The translations under genes and the position numbers were made by a program. A model generated the notes under the pieces. That model saw nothing but the letters and a program-made list of their open reading frames with translations, had not been told where the DNA came from and searched no databases. From an uncultured Christensenellaceae bacterium (lineage in GTDB: Bacteria; Bacillota; Clostridia; Christensenellales; Christensenellaceae): a stretch of 53,809 nt of DNA. The DNA lies in contig CAJUPM010000014.1 of NCBI GenBank assembly GCA_910588425.1, forward strand, positions 1 through 53,809. The letters run 5' to 3'. Within the stretch, counting starts at the first letter, position 1, and each line of letters opens with the position of its first letter. This document shows positions 16,168-24,572 of this stretch, one piece after another.

Positions 16168-16791
16168 ATGGCAAGATACACAGGTCCTGTATGCCGCCTT
16201 TGCCGCAGAGAAGGCTGCAAACTGTTCCTCAAAGGGGATAGATGCTTCTCGGAAAAGTGCGGATTCACAAAACGCCCGGTCGCTCCGGGGCAGCATGGCC
16301 AGAGCAGAAAGAAAGCTTCTGAATATGGCATTCAGTTGCGTGAGAAACAGAAAGTCAAAAGAGCTTATGGCATGAGCGAAAAGCAGTTCCGCAGCTATTT
16401 CGAGCTGGCTGCCAAGCAGAGAGGCGTTACCGGCGCCTATATGCTCATGCTGCTGGAGCTTCGCCTGGATAACGTGATCTATCGCATGGGCGTGGGCGAT
16501 TCCCGCGCGCAGGCCCGGCAGTTCGTCCTGCACGGCCATATCACGGTCAACGGCAAGAAAGTTGATATCCCTTCCTACAGAGTTTCGGTGGGTGATGTCA
16601 TCGCAGTCAAGGCAAAGAGCGCAGGAACAGAGCGCTTCAAGCAGATCGCGGAGCAGGCAGGAAAGCCGGTTCCCAAGTGGCTCTCGGTTGCCGAGGGCGG
16701 TCTTTCCGCAAGCGTGGTAGCGCTGCCTGAGAGAGATGATATGGATTTAACCATTGAAGAGCACTTGATCGTCGAGCTGTATTCTAGATAA
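16168..16791 (+). CDS. rpsD: 30S ribosomal protein S4
   Basis: 207 residues. 16S assembly initiator and often a translational repressor of its own operon. The N-terminus keeps a zinc-binding cysteine set (C9, C12, C26, C31 pattern), the C+ form. S4-type RNA-binding domain LRLDNVIYRMGVGDSRAQAR near residues 95-115. Confidence 0.98.
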   Translation: MARYTGPVCRLCRREGCKLFLKGDRCFSEKCGFTKRPVAPGQHGQSRKKASEYGIQLREKQKVKRAYGMSEKQFRSYFELAAKQRGVTGAYMLMLLELRLDNVIYRMGVGDSRAQARQFVLHGHITVNGKKVDIPSYRVSVGDVIAVKAKSAGTERFKQIAEQAGKPVPKWLSVAEGGLSASVVALPERDDMDLTIEEHLIVELYSR

Positions 16792-16835
16792 CAATAGTTC
16801 GAACCGCAACTAACTTTAAGGAGGGTTTTTCGTAC

Positions 16836-17780
16836 ATGTTGGAAATTGAAAAGCCGAAGATCGAATGCACTGAGCACAATGCTGACAGAAGCTATGCGAG
16901 ATTCGTGATGGAGCCCCTCGAGCGGGGCTTTGGGACAACGCTTGGCAACTCTCTGAGAAGAGTCCTGCTTTCCTGCCTTCCTGGTGTAGCGGTAACGAAA
17001 ATCAAGATTGATGGAGTGTTGCACGAGTTTTCCACAGTTCCCGGCGTTCGGGAGGACGTCACAAACATCGTGCTAAACCTGAAAGGATTGCGCGCAAAGC
17101 TGTATTCCGATGAGCCCAAGACGCTGACGCTCAACGTCGCGGGGCCAAAGGATGTAACAGCGGCGGATATTTCTTTGGATTCCGATGTGGAAATTATCAA
17201 TCCGGATCTTCATATCGCCACACTGGACGACAACGCAGCGCTGACGATGGAAATTACGTTGGCCCATGGCAGAGGCTATGTTCTTGCAGATAAGAACAAA
17301 GAGCCGGATATGCCCATCGGCGTGATTCCCATGGATTCGCTCTATACCCCCGTAACCAAGGCAAACTTCACGGTAGAGAACACCCGGGTCGGCCAAATCA
17401 CGGATTTTGACAAGCTGACGCTGGATGTCTGGACGGATGGTTCCATCCCGGCAGACGAGGCCGTTTCCTTTGCGGCAAAGATTCTCACCGAGTATCTGAG
17501 CCAGTTCGTGGGCCTGGCGGATCATGTGGGCGATGTCGAAATCATGGTGGCAAAAGAGGATGCAAAGAAAGAAAAGATCCTTGAAATCACCATCGAAGAG
17601 CTGGATTTGTCCGTGCGCTCCTATAACTGCTTAAAGCGCGCAGGCATCAACACGATCGAAGAGCTCATCAAAAAGAACGAAGAAGAAATGATGAAGGTAA
17701 GAAACCTGGGCAGAAAATCTCTGGAGGAAGTCCAGCAGAAGCTCGCGACCTTGGGGCTCAGCCTTCGTCAGGATGATTAA
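16836..17780 (+). CDS. rpoA: RNA polymerase subunit alpha
   Basis: 314 residues. N-terminal domain (about 1-230) dimerises and nucleates the polymerase, with the GFGTTLGNSLRRVLLSCLPG motif at about 30-50; C-terminal domain (about 245-310) has the helix-hairpin-helix that binds UP elements and activators (LSVRSYNCLKRAGINTIEEL). Length is standard. Confidence 0.98.
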   Translation: MLEIEKPKIECTEHNADRSYARFVMEPLERGFGTTLGNSLRRVLLSCLPGVAVTKIKIDGVLHEFSTVPGVREDVTNIVLNLKGLRAKLYSDEPKTLTLNVAGPKDVTAADISLDSDVEIINPDLHIATLDDNAALTMEITLAHGRGYVLADKNKEPDMPIGVIPMDSLYTPVTKANFTVENTRVGQITDFDKLTLDVWTDGSIPADEAVSFAAKILTEYLSQFVGLADHVGDVEIMVAKEDAKKEKILEITIEELDLSVRSYNCLKRAGINTIEELIKKNEEEMMKVRNLGRKSLEEVQQKLATLGLSLRQDD

Positions 17781-17804
17781 TCTGTAGCTAGGAGGCACAC
17801 GAAG

Positions 17805-18317
17805 GTGGCAAACTATACCAAATTAAACATGGCCTCGGGCCCGAGAAAGGCTGTTCTCAGAAATCAGGTTACCGCGCTTCTTTGGAATGGCAGAATCGAG
17901 ACGACAGACGCCAAGGCCAGAGAAGTCCGCAGAATCGCTGAGAAGATGATCACGAAGGCCATGAAGCAGTATAAAAATACAGTAACTGTCACGAAATCCG
18001 TCAAGGATGAAAAGGGCAATATTGTAGAGAAAGAGTTCGTGAACGACGCTCCGGAAAAACTGGCCGTCAGACGCCAGATGCTGGCTTATCTTTATAACGT
18101 TAAGCCGGAGAAGCTGGAGAAGGAGAGCAAATACAAATACAATCAGCGCACAGGGGATGTGAAATATCCCGTTGTGGAGAAGGTATTTAGAGAGATCGCT
18201 CCGAAGTATGCAGCCCGGGCAGAATCCTTGGGCCAGGGCGGCGGCTATACCCGCATCATCAAGATGGGGCCGAGACGCGGCGATGCGGCGGAAATGGTGA
18301 TTCTCGAGCTGGTCTAA
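17805..18317 (+). CDS. rplQ: 50S ribosomal protein L17, long form
   Basis: 170 residues from a GTG with GGAGG upstream. L17 lies near the tunnel exit. The N- and C-terminal family parts are clear (GRIETTDAKAREVR; GGYTRIIKMGPRRGDAAEMV), but a charged insertion of roughly 50 residues (about 55-110) separates them. Long L17 forms are known from other Clostridia. Confidence 0.96.
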   Translation: MANYTKLNMASGPRKAVLRNQVTALLWNGRIETTDAKAREVRRIAEKMITKAMKQYKNTVTVTKSVKDEKGNIVEKEFVNDAPEKLAVRRQMLAYLYNVKPEKLEKESKYKYNQRTGDVKYPVVEKVFREIAPKYAARAESLGQGGGYTRIIKMGPRRGDAAEMVILELV

Positions 18318-18326
18318 TTGCCAGAG

Positions 18327-18363
18327 AGGGGCTTTGGGGGCAGATGCACTCAAAGCCCTTTTT
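18327..18363 (+). terminator. Intrinsic terminator after rplQ
   Basis: Stem GGGCTTTG/CAAAGCCC (extended by a G-T and an A-T pair), loop of 14 nt, then TTTTT. Ends the ribosomal operon before the ECF genes. Confidence 0.8.
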
Positions 18364-18519
18364 CCATTTGAGGCCTGGCGCCAAAAATGCGGCAGGCCGC
18401 GGCTCATACTGCAGATGCAGGCCTGGGTAATTTCGCTGGCTTGCACGGCGTACTTTGCCCTGGCGGCAGGGCGTTTTGCCAAAGCAGTAAAAAGGCCGCG
18501 TTAGAAAGCAGGTAGCAGC

Positions 18520-19353
18520 ATGCAACAAATTTTAGAGGCGGAAGCGCTCAAATTCGCCTATATCTCCGAGGACGAGACCTATCACTTTGCCTTAAACGGC
18601 ATCGACCTTTCGATTCGCGAAGGGGAGTTTGTCGTCATACTCGGGCATAACGGCAGCGGCAAATCCACCTTTGCCCGACTGGTCAACGCGCTGAATACGC
18701 CGACCTCCGGCCGGCTGGAAGTCGCCGGGATGGATACGGCAAAAGAGGAGAACCAGCTTTCCATCCGGGAGACGGCGGGCATGGTCTTCCAGAACCCGGA
18801 TAACCAGCTGGTGGCCACGGTGGTGGATGAGGAAGTGGCCTTCGGGCCGGAAAACCTCGGCGTGCCCAGAGAGGAAATTCTGGAGCGCGTGCAGCAGTCC
18901 CTGGAAATGGTGGGCATGGAGCAGTATCAAAAGCGAGCCCCGCATATGCTCTCGGGCGGGCAGAAACAGCGAATCGCCATTGCCAGCACGCTGGCCATGC
19001 ACCCCAAGATGATCATCTTCGATGAGGCCACGGCCATGTTAGACCCCAAGGGCCGCAGCGATATTTTGGAGATCATCCATCAGCTGAACGCTCAGGGCAT
19101 GACCATCCTGCTCATCACGCACTTCATGGAGGAAGCCGTGGGGGCGGATCAGGTGGTGGTCATGAGTAACGGGTTTGTGCTTAAAAAAGGAACGCCCCGG
19201 GAGATTTTCTTCGATGAAGAGCTGCTCCAAAAGGCCGAGCTTCTGCCGCCTTTCGCCGCGCAGCTATATATGGATCTCAAAAAACGCGGAATCGCCCTAA
19301 ATCCCGCGCTGACCAGAGAGGAGCTTGCAGAGCAGCTATGCCAATTACAGTAA
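18520..19353 (+). CDS. ecfA1: ECF transporter ATPase EcfA1
   Basis: 277 residues. First ATPase of the energy-coupling-factor module that powers vitamin-specific S-components. Walker A GHNGSGKST (about 41-49), Q-loop in FQNPDNQLVATVVDEEVAFG, signature LSGGQKQR, Walker B MIIFDEAT, switch histidine in LLITHFMEE. Overlaps ecfA2 by 16 bases. Confidence 0.96.
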   Translation: MQQILEAEALKFAYISEDETYHFALNGIDLSIREGEFVVILGHNGSGKSTFARLVNALNTPTSGRLEVAGMDTAKEENQLSIRETAGMVFQNPDNQLVATVVDEEVAFGPENLGVPREEILERVQQSLEMVGMEQYQKRAPHMLSGGQKQRIAIASTLAMHPKMIIFDEATAMLDPKGRSDILEIIHQLNAQGMTILLITHFMEEAVGADQVVVMSNGFVLKKGTPREIFFDEELLQKAELLPPFAAQLYMDLKKRGIALNPALTREELAEQLCQLQ

Positions 19354-20195
19354 AAAACCTTTCTTATACCTATATGCCCGGCACGCCCTTCGAGCATCAG
19401 GCGCTGAAAAACGTCAGCTTCGAGATCGCCGACGGCGAGTTCGTGGGCATCATCGGGCACACGGGCAGCGGCAAGAGCACGCTCATCCAGGTCATCAGCG
19501 GCCTGCTGGACGGCGCAGAGGGCCAGGTGCTCATTAACGGCGTGGACTACATGGCCAAAAAGGCGGATCGCAAACAGCTTCGGCGGACGCTGGGCGTGGT
19601 GTTCCAGTATCCCGAATACCAGCTTTTTGAGGAGACGGTGGAAAAGGATGTGGCCTATGGCCCGCGCAAAATGGGCGTCCCCGAAAGCGAGCTTGCCGGC
19701 CGGGTGCGCGTCGCGCTGGAGCATGTGGGCATCGATTACGAGCTCTATAAGGATAAATCGCCCTTTTCGCTCTCGGGCGGCCAAAAGCGCAAAATCGCCA
19801 TTGCAGGCGTGCTGGCCATGGAGCCTTCCATCTTGATTTTGGACGAGCCCATCGCCGGGCTGGACCCAATGGGCCGGGAAAACTTCATGCAGCTCTCCCG
19901 GGATCTGAACGAGACGGGCATTACCATCCTCATGATTTCCCATAATATGGACAACCTTGCGGAATACGCCGGCCGGGTGCTGGCCATGAACGGCGGCGAG
20001 CTGTATCTGAACGGCACACCGAGAGAAGTTTTTGCGCAGGAGGAGAAGCTGGTTGCCGCCGGGCTGGATCTGCCCGAAGCCGCCAAGCTGGCGGGGCAGC
20101 TGCGGGAGCGGGGCATGGATATTCCCCGGGGAACCATCCGCTACCATGAGATTTTGGACTGCCTGACCGGGAAGCTGGGAGGTGCAAAGCAATGA
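19338..20195 (+). CDS. ecfA2: ECF transporter ATPase EcfA2
   Basis: 285 residues, partner of EcfA1. Walker A GHTGSGKST, Q-loop FQYPEYQLFEETVEKDVAYG, signature LSGGQKRK, Walker B ILILDEPIAG, switch histidine in MISHNMDN. ATPase of the same group-II module. Overlaps ecfT by four bases, so the three subunits are translationally coupled. Confidence 0.96.
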   Translation: MPITVKNLSYTYMPGTPFEHQALKNVSFEIADGEFVGIIGHTGSGKSTLIQVISGLLDGAEGQVLINGVDYMAKKADRKQLRRTLGVVFQYPEYQLFEETVEKDVAYGPRKMGVPESELAGRVRVALEHVGIDYELYKDKSPFSLSGGQKRKIAIAGVLAMEPSILILDEPIAGLDPMGRENFMQLSRDLNETGITILMISHNMDNLAEYAGRVLAMNGGELYLNGTPREVFAQEEKLVAAGLDLPEAAKLAGQLRERGMDIPRGTIRYHEILDCLTGKLGGAKQ

Positions 20196-20983
20196 AAAAC
20201 GTCGCGCTGGGGCAATATTTCCCCGGAAGCTCGCTCATGCACCGGATGGACCCGAGAGTCAAGCTGCTGCTGACGATCGCCATCATCGTGCTCATCTTCT
20301 TCGTGCATACCTACTGGGGCTATCTGGCTGTGCTGGCCATGCTGATGCTGGCCGTGGCCTGCTCGCGCATCTCGTTCAAATTCGTGCTCAAGGGCATTAA
20401 GCCCATGTGGTTTGTCATTTTGCTGACTTTTGTGATGAACATTTTCTTCCTGACGGGGGAGAAGGTTCTCTGGCAGTGGGGCGCAGTCAAAATCTATCAG
20501 GAGGGCATCGAAAAAGCCATCGAGCTGGCCATCCGGCTGATTCTGCTGGTCATGTGCTCCACGATTCTGACGCTGACCACCTCCCCCAAGGAGATCACGG
20601 ATGCGCTGGAATCCCTGCTGCGGCCGCTCAAAGCCGTGCACTTCCCGGTGCACGAGATGGCGCTGATGATGAGCATCGCCCTGCGGTTCATCCCCACGCT
20701 CATGGAGGAAACGGATCGCATCATGAAAGCGCAGACGGCCAGAGGCGCTTCCTTTGATTCGGGCGGCCTGATGGAAAAGGCAAAAGGGATGATTCCCATT
20801 CTGGTGCCGCTGTTCGTCAGCGCGTTCAAGCGGGCGGATGAGCTGGCCCTGGCCATGGAGGCCAGATGCTATCACGGCGGCGATAACCGCACGCGCATGA
20901 AGGTCTTTCACGTGCAGCTGCGCGATTATCTGGCGCTGCTGCTGTTTGCCGGGCTCTGCGTGTTCATCGGCTTCGGGTTCTAG
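20192..20983 (+). CDS. ecfT: ECF transporter transmembrane subunit EcfT
   Basis: 263 residues. Membrane coupling subunit linking EcfA1/A2 to S-components. Several hydrophobic helices, then the cytosolic coupling helices with Ala-Arg-Gly type motifs (TARGASF near 185 and MEARCYHGG near 230). ThiT at the right end of the window is a plausible client. Confidence 0.95.
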   Translation: MKNVALGQYFPGSSLMHRMDPRVKLLLTIAIIVLIFFVHTYWGYLAVLAMLMLAVACSRISFKFVLKGIKPMWFVILLTFVMNIFFLTGEKVLWQWGAVKIYQEGIEKAIELAIRLILLVMCSTILTLTTSPKEITDALESLLRPLKAVHFPVHEMALMMSIALRFIPTLMEETDRIMKAQTARGASFDSGGLMEKAKGMIPILVPLFVSAFKRADELALAMEARCYHGGDNRTRMKVFHVQLRDYLALLLFAGLCVFIGFGF

Positions 20984-20985
20984 CC

Positions 20986-21720
20986 ATGAGAGTGAAGCTA
21001 ATCGTCGAATACGAGGGCACGAACTACTCGGGCTGGCAGGTGCAGGAGAACGCCGCCTCCATTCAGGGCGAGCTGGAGGCCGCGCTGTTTCGGGTCACGG
21101 GCGAGCGGCGGCGCATCATCGGCGCCGGAAGGACGGATGCCGGCGTGCACGCCCTGGGGCAGTGCGCGCATTTCGATACGCAGACTTCCATTCCCGCGGA
21201 AAAGCTGAGCTTTGTGTTCAACCAGCAGCTGCCGCCGGATATCCGGGTGCAAAGCTCCCGGCAGGTTTCGGAGGAGTTCCACGCCAGGAAATCCGCCAAA
21301 GGCAAGCACTACCGCTATGCCATCTACAACGGGCGGCATAACTGCGCCATCGGCCGGCAGACCTGCGCCCACTGCCCCATCCCGCTGGATGAAGCCGCCA
21401 TGCAGGCGGGCGCAGCATATCTGGTGGGCGAGCACGATTTTAACGCCTTCAAGGCCGAAGGAAGCAATCTGGTGGGCACGGTGCGCCGGGTAGACAGCCT
21501 GCAAATCTCCCGGCAGGGCAGCATGGTCTATCTGGATATCACGGGCAACGGCTTTCTCTATAACATGGTGCGCATCATCGCCGGGACGCTCATGGACGTC
21601 GGCAAGGGCAAATACCCGCCGGAGCAGGTGGGGCGGATTTTAAAAAGCCTGGAGCGCAAAAATGCCGGGCCCACGGCCGTCGCCCGGGGGCTGACCATGA
21701 TGCAGGTGTATTATGAGTAA
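20986..21720 (+). CDS. truA: tRNA pseudouridine(38-40) synthase
   Basis: 244 residues. Isomerises uridines 38-40 in tRNA anticodon arms. Catalytic Asp lies in GAGRTDAGVHA (about residues 44-54); ITGNGFLYNMVRIIAGTL typical of the family near 178-195. Two bases after ecfT; this neighbourhood is standard in Firmicutes. Confidence 0.97.
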   Translation: MRVKLIVEYEGTNYSGWQVQENAASIQGELEAALFRVTGERRRIIGAGRTDAGVHALGQCAHFDTQTSIPAEKLSFVFNQQLPPDIRVQSSRQVSEEFHARKSAKGKHYRYAIYNGRHNCAIGRQTCAHCPIPLDEAAMQAGAAYLVGEHDFNAFKAEGSNLVGTVRRVDSLQISRQGSMVYLDITGNGFLYNMVRIIAGTLMDVGKGKYPPEQVGRILKSLERKNAGPTAVARGLTMMQVYYE

Positions 21721-21768
21721 AAAAGCCGCAAAGAGGGCATAAACTTGGCCGAAAGTGCAAAATATCCC

Positions 21769-21797
21769 TTGACATCGCCCTTTGGCTTGGCTAAAAT
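21769..21797 (+). promoter_or_regulatory. rplM-rpsI promoter
   Basis: TTGACA (21769-21774), 17-bp spacer, TAAAAT (21792-21797), 53 bases after truA. Confidence 0.88.
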
Positions 21798-21802
21798 ATA
21801 AT

Positions 21803-21895
21803 GTGCATGGATTTTTGCACTAGCCCCGTAAAAACTCGTGCATCTACCATAATCATTGGCGCTTGCGCCGAGCAACTTAACTATAGGAGGAACGC
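21803..21895 (+). promoter_or_regulatory. rplM leader, possible L13 autoregulatory RNA
   Basis: About 95 nt of leader between the promoter and rplM. It contains a GTGCA/TGCAC hairpin at the transcript start and a GGCG-CTTG-CGCC hairpin shortly before the AGGAGG ribosome-binding site. L13 leaders are known in Firmicutes; this assignment rests on position and rough structure only. Confidence 0.4.
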
Positions 21896-21898
21896 CTC

Positions 21899-22324
21899 AT
21901 GAAGACATATATGCCGCACGGCAATATCGAGAGAAAATGGTATGTCGTAGATGCGGAAGGCAAAACCTTTGGCCGCCTTGCCAGCCAGGTTGCTGCCATT
22001 CTGATGGGAAAAAACAAGCCGACTTACACGCCCAGCCTGGATACGGGCGATTACGTGATTGTCGTCAATACGGATAAGCTGGTGCTGACCGGCAAAAAGC
22101 TGGATAAGAAAGTATACCGCAGCTACACGGGTTACCGCGGCGGCCTGCGGGAAATCTCTTATAAGAAGCTGATGGCTGAAAAGAGCGATTTCGCGTTCGA
22201 GAAGGCCGTCGAGAGAATGATGCCCAAGAATAAAATTGGCAGCCAGATGCTCTCCAAGCTCTATGTCTATAAGGGCGCAGAGCATAAGCACGCTGCGCAG
22301 TGCCCCACGGCGCTGGACCTGTAA
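21899..22324 (+). CDS. rplM: 50S ribosomal protein L13
   Basis: 141 residues, standard. Early 50S assembly protein. Typical RKWYVVDAEGKTFGRLASQVA start and MPKNKIGSQMLSKLYVYKG segment. AGGAGG upstream; followed 17 bases later by rpsI. Confidence 0.98.
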   Translation: MKTYMPHGNIERKWYVVDAEGKTFGRLASQVAAILMGKNKPTYTPSLDTGDYVIVVNTDKLVLTGKKLDKKVYRSYTGYRGGLREISYKKLMAEKSDFAFEKAVERMMPKNKIGSQMLSKLYVYKGAEHKHAAQCPTALDL

Positions 22325-22341
22325 GAGGGAGGTAATAAACG

Positions 22342-22734
22342 ATGGCAAAAGAACAGTTCCTGGGAACAGGCAGAAGAAAGAAATCCGTCGCCAGAGTCCG
22401 CCTGATTGCGGGAAATGGCAATATCACGGTAAACCATAAAGACCTCGAGGAGTTTTTCGGCTATGAGACGCTGCGGATGCTCGTCCGTTCGCCTCTGGAG
22501 CTGACAGAGCGCCTGGGCAGCTACGACGTCATCGCCACAGTGCATGGCGGCGGCTATACCGGCCAGGCTGGCGCAATGCGCCACGGCATCGCGCGCGCGC
22601 TCATCAAGGCAGAGCCGGATCTGCGCGGCGAGGTTAAGGCCGCTGGCTACCTCACCAGAGACCCGAGAATGAAGGAGAGAAAGAAATACGGCCTCAAAGC
22701 CGCCAGAAGAGCTCCCCAGTTCTCCAAGAGATAA
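22342..22734 (+). CDS. rpsI: 30S ribosomal protein S9
   Basis: 130 residues. Its C-terminal tail (RRAPQFSKR) reaches the P-site tRNA anticodon. Family core FLGTGRRKKSVARVRL and HGIARALIKAEPDLR are clear. Confidence 0.98.
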   Translation: MAKEQFLGTGRRKKSVARVRLIAGNGNITVNHKDLEEFFGYETLRMLVRSPLELTERLGSYDVIATVHGGGYTGQAGAMRHGIARALIKAEPDLRGEVKAAGYLTRDPRMKERKKYGLKAARRAPQFSKR

Positions 22735-22752
22735 TTTCACGAGAGAAATTGC

Positions 22753-22776
22753 AACCCCGGTTTTTCCGGGGTTTTC
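22753..22776 (+). terminator. Intrinsic terminator of rplM-rpsI
   Basis: Stem AACCCCGG/CCGGGGTT with a TTTTT loop and a following TTCTC; 18 bases after the rpsI stop. Confidence 0.82.
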
Positions 22777-23115
22777 TCATGCCCAAAATTCTACTCTCCG
22801 CCTGCACTGCTGCCGCAAAGCGGAGATATGCTCCCAAGGCAGCGAATTTCATAATAGGGAATGGATCCGGGTAAAGCAGCGCGGGGCAGTCCTTCTTGCC
22901 CGTGCAGGCCGCAATGCCTCTGATGGAAATTGTAAACTTTTTTGGGCGGCCGAGTGCGGCGGAAAAGGGACGCGCCGGTGTTTCAAGGTTTTGCGGGGGA
23001 GAAAAGCTGCTCTTTCCTGGAAAAACTCCATAAAGAAATTTTTCGGGAAAAAGAGTAATTGGCCGCAAAAGCCGCATGATAAAGAAGAACAATCATACCT
23101 CGTTTGGACATTTTT
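22777..23115. other. Non-coding stretch with no recognised feature
   Basis: About 340 bases after the rpsI terminator. Open frames here have no family resemblance and no ribosome-binding site. Base composition shifts from GC-rich to AT-rich towards the repeat array that begins near 23100. It might be a decayed gene, but nothing supports a specific one. Confidence 0.5.
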
Positions 23116-23171
23116 AGAGTGCTATGCTATAATAAATCCACCCGCTAGCAAAATCAAAGATTTTGAGCGGG
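23104..23171 (+). repeat. TATAAT-plus-hairpin intergenic unit, copy 2
   Basis: TTGGAC (23104-23109), 18-bp spacer, extended TGC-TATAAT (-10 at 23128-23133), then 7 nt and a hairpin at 23141-23171: CCCGCT/AGCGGG, bulge AG, CAAAATC/GATTTTG, loop AAA. Same architecture and spacing as 1266-1309, with a compensatory change in the outer stem. The transcript would start at the foot of the hairpin. Confidence 0.72.
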
Positions 23172-23195
23172 GCCCGGATTCATTGAACTGCGCGC

Positions 23196-23249
23196 TGCTG
23201 TGCTTCACCGCAGCGCTGAAAGAAGAAGCAAGCTGGCGCTTGCATTTAT
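23196..23249 (+). repeat. 54-bp direct repeat, copy 1
   Basis: Identical but for one base to 23322-23375 (offset 126). Contains a GCAAGC/GCTTGC hairpin with a TGGC loop, followed by TTTAT and a TGCGGTATAATA box ending near 23260. Confidence 0.8.
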
Positions 23250-23321
23250 GCGGTATAATATTTTTACGGCGCAGGCCGAAGCAAAGCTTCGGACGACTGA
23301 GAGAACATTGGACCATGGCGT

Positions 23322-23375
23322 TGCTGTGCTTCACCGCAGCGCTGAAAGAAGAAGCAAGCTGGCGCTTGCGTTTAT
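23322..23375 (+). repeat. 54-bp direct repeat, copy 2
   Basis: Second copy of 23196-23249. The similarity then continues into TTTATCATGGTATCATGAAC and the GAGCGTTC module, and the segment 23334-23410 aligns without gaps to 43792-43868 upstream of addB (8 differences in 77 by my count). Confidence 0.8.
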
Positions 23376-23402
23376 CATGGTATCATGAACGCACGAAGGG
23401 CC

Positions 23403-23452
23403 GAGCGTTCGCGGCTACCGCCAGCGCACGCTGCGCGCTGACGACATGGTAT
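23403..23452 (+). repeat. GAGCGTTC-hairpin-TATCAT module
   Basis: GAGCGTTCGCGGCTACC, then an imperfect palindrome (CGCCAGCGC/GCGCTGACG), then GACATGGTATCAT, which resembles an extended -10 box. First of two tandem modules in this gap; a third lies at 43861-43917. Confidence 0.65.
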
Positions 23453-23498
23453 CATAAATGCACGGCTTAATCGAAAGGGCTTTACCCTTCCGAAGCCT

Positions 23499-23551
23499 GA
23501 GCGTTCGCGGCTACCGGCGGCGCACACTGCGCACCGCCGACATGCTATAAT
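23499..23551 (+). repeat. GAGCGTTC-hairpin-TATAAT module; likely trxB promoter
   Basis: GAGCGTTCGCGGCTACC, palindrome CGGCGG/CCGCCG, then GACATGC-TATAAT (23546-23551), an extended TGn -10 box without a clear -35. It is the last such box before trxB, about 95 bases upstream of its start, with a GCCCGCC/GGCGGGC hairpin at 23561-23586 in between. Confidence 0.6.
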
Positions 23552-23643
23552 AAATCCACCGCCCGCCAAGGGCTCGATGGGCGGGCTATGTGCATTGCAT
23601 GGCATTGCTCGAATCCAGATACAGGTGAAAAAAAGGAGCAACG

Positions 23644-24552
23644 ATGTACGATGTTTTTATCATTGGCGCGGGCCCTGCGGGGCTGACGGCGGCCATTTAT
23701 GCGGCGCGCAGCGGCCTGCGCGTTGCGGTGGCGGAAAAGCAGGTGCCGGGCGGGCAAATCGCCTATACGCACCAGCTGGAGAACTACCCGGGTTTTGCCC
23801 GGGGCATCTCGGGCGGCGAGTTTTCCCAGCAGCTTAGGGAGCAGGCCGAGCGCTTTGGGGCAGAGCTCGTCTCGGATGAGATTGGCTCGGTCTGCCTGAA
23901 GGGCGAGCAGAAGAGCGCCCAGGGAAGAGCAGGGAACTACCAGGCCCGGTCGGTCATTCTGGCCATGGGCGCGGCCCCCAGAAAGCTCGGGCTGGCCGGC
24001 GAAGAGGAAATGGTGGGCTCTGGCCTCTCCTACTGCGCGACTTGCGACGGCGCCTTTTTCCGGGGGCGGGATGCGGTCGTCATCGGCGGGGGCGATACGG
24101 CCTTTGAGGATGCGCTCTATCTGGCGGATATCGCCAAAAGTGTTACGCTGGTGCATCGGCGGAATGAATTCCGCGCGCAGGAATATCTTATAAGGAAGGC
24201 AAAAGAAAAGAAAAACCTCTCCATGCTGCTGGGGTATCGCCCGGCGGCGCTGGAAGGAACGCTGGGCTTTGAGGCGGTTACGCTGGAGCAGGCGGAGACG
24301 GGCGAGCAAAAGCGCCTGGCGGCAGACGGGCTGTTCGTGGCCATCGGGCGCATTCCGGATACGGGCATTTTGCAGGGCGAGATGACGCTGGATGCCGCGG
24401 GCTATCTCCAGGCCGGGGAGGATACGAAAACAGAGATTGCAGGGGTGTTTGCCGCGGGAGACGTCCGGGCAAAATCTCTGCGGCAGGTTGCCACGGCGGT
24501 CTCGGACGGCGCAGTGGCGGCCGAGCAGGCGCGGGAATATTTGATGCGCTAG
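23644..24552 (+). CDS. trxB: Thioredoxin reductase
   Basis: 302 residues, FAD flavoprotein that reduces thioredoxin with NADPH. FAD motif GAGPAGLTAAIYAA at 8-21, redox centre CATC at 131-134, NAD(P) motif GGGDTA with HRRNEFRA downstream, and the second FAD motif GVFAAGDVR near 270. AAGGAGC before the ATG. First gene of trxB-glmM-glmS. Confidence 0.96.
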   Translation: MYDVFIIGAGPAGLTAAIYAARSGLRVAVAEKQVPGGQIAYTHQLENYPGFARGISGGEFSQQLREQAERFGAELVSDEIGSVCLKGEQKSAQGRAGNYQARSVILAMGAAPRKLGLAGEEEMVGSGLSYCATCDGAFFRGRDAVVIGGGDTAFEDALYLADIAKSVTLVHRRNEFRAQEYLIRKAKEKKNLSMLLGYRPAALEGTLGFEAVTLEQAETGEQKRLAADGLFVAIGRIPDTGILQGEMTLDAAGYLQAGEDTKTEIAGVFAAGDVRAKSLRQVATAVSDGAVAAEQAREYLMR

Positions 24553-24572
24553 GAAAATAAAGGGGTATTGAT

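Noticed and set aside
22694..23092. Minus-strand frame of 132 codons after rpsI
   Set aside because: Overlaps the rpsI end and its terminator, no ribosome-binding site, no recognisable domain.
23116..23560. CRISPR array
   Set aside because: Repeats are irregular in spacing, differ in sequence, are palindromic and have no uniform spacers or cas genes.
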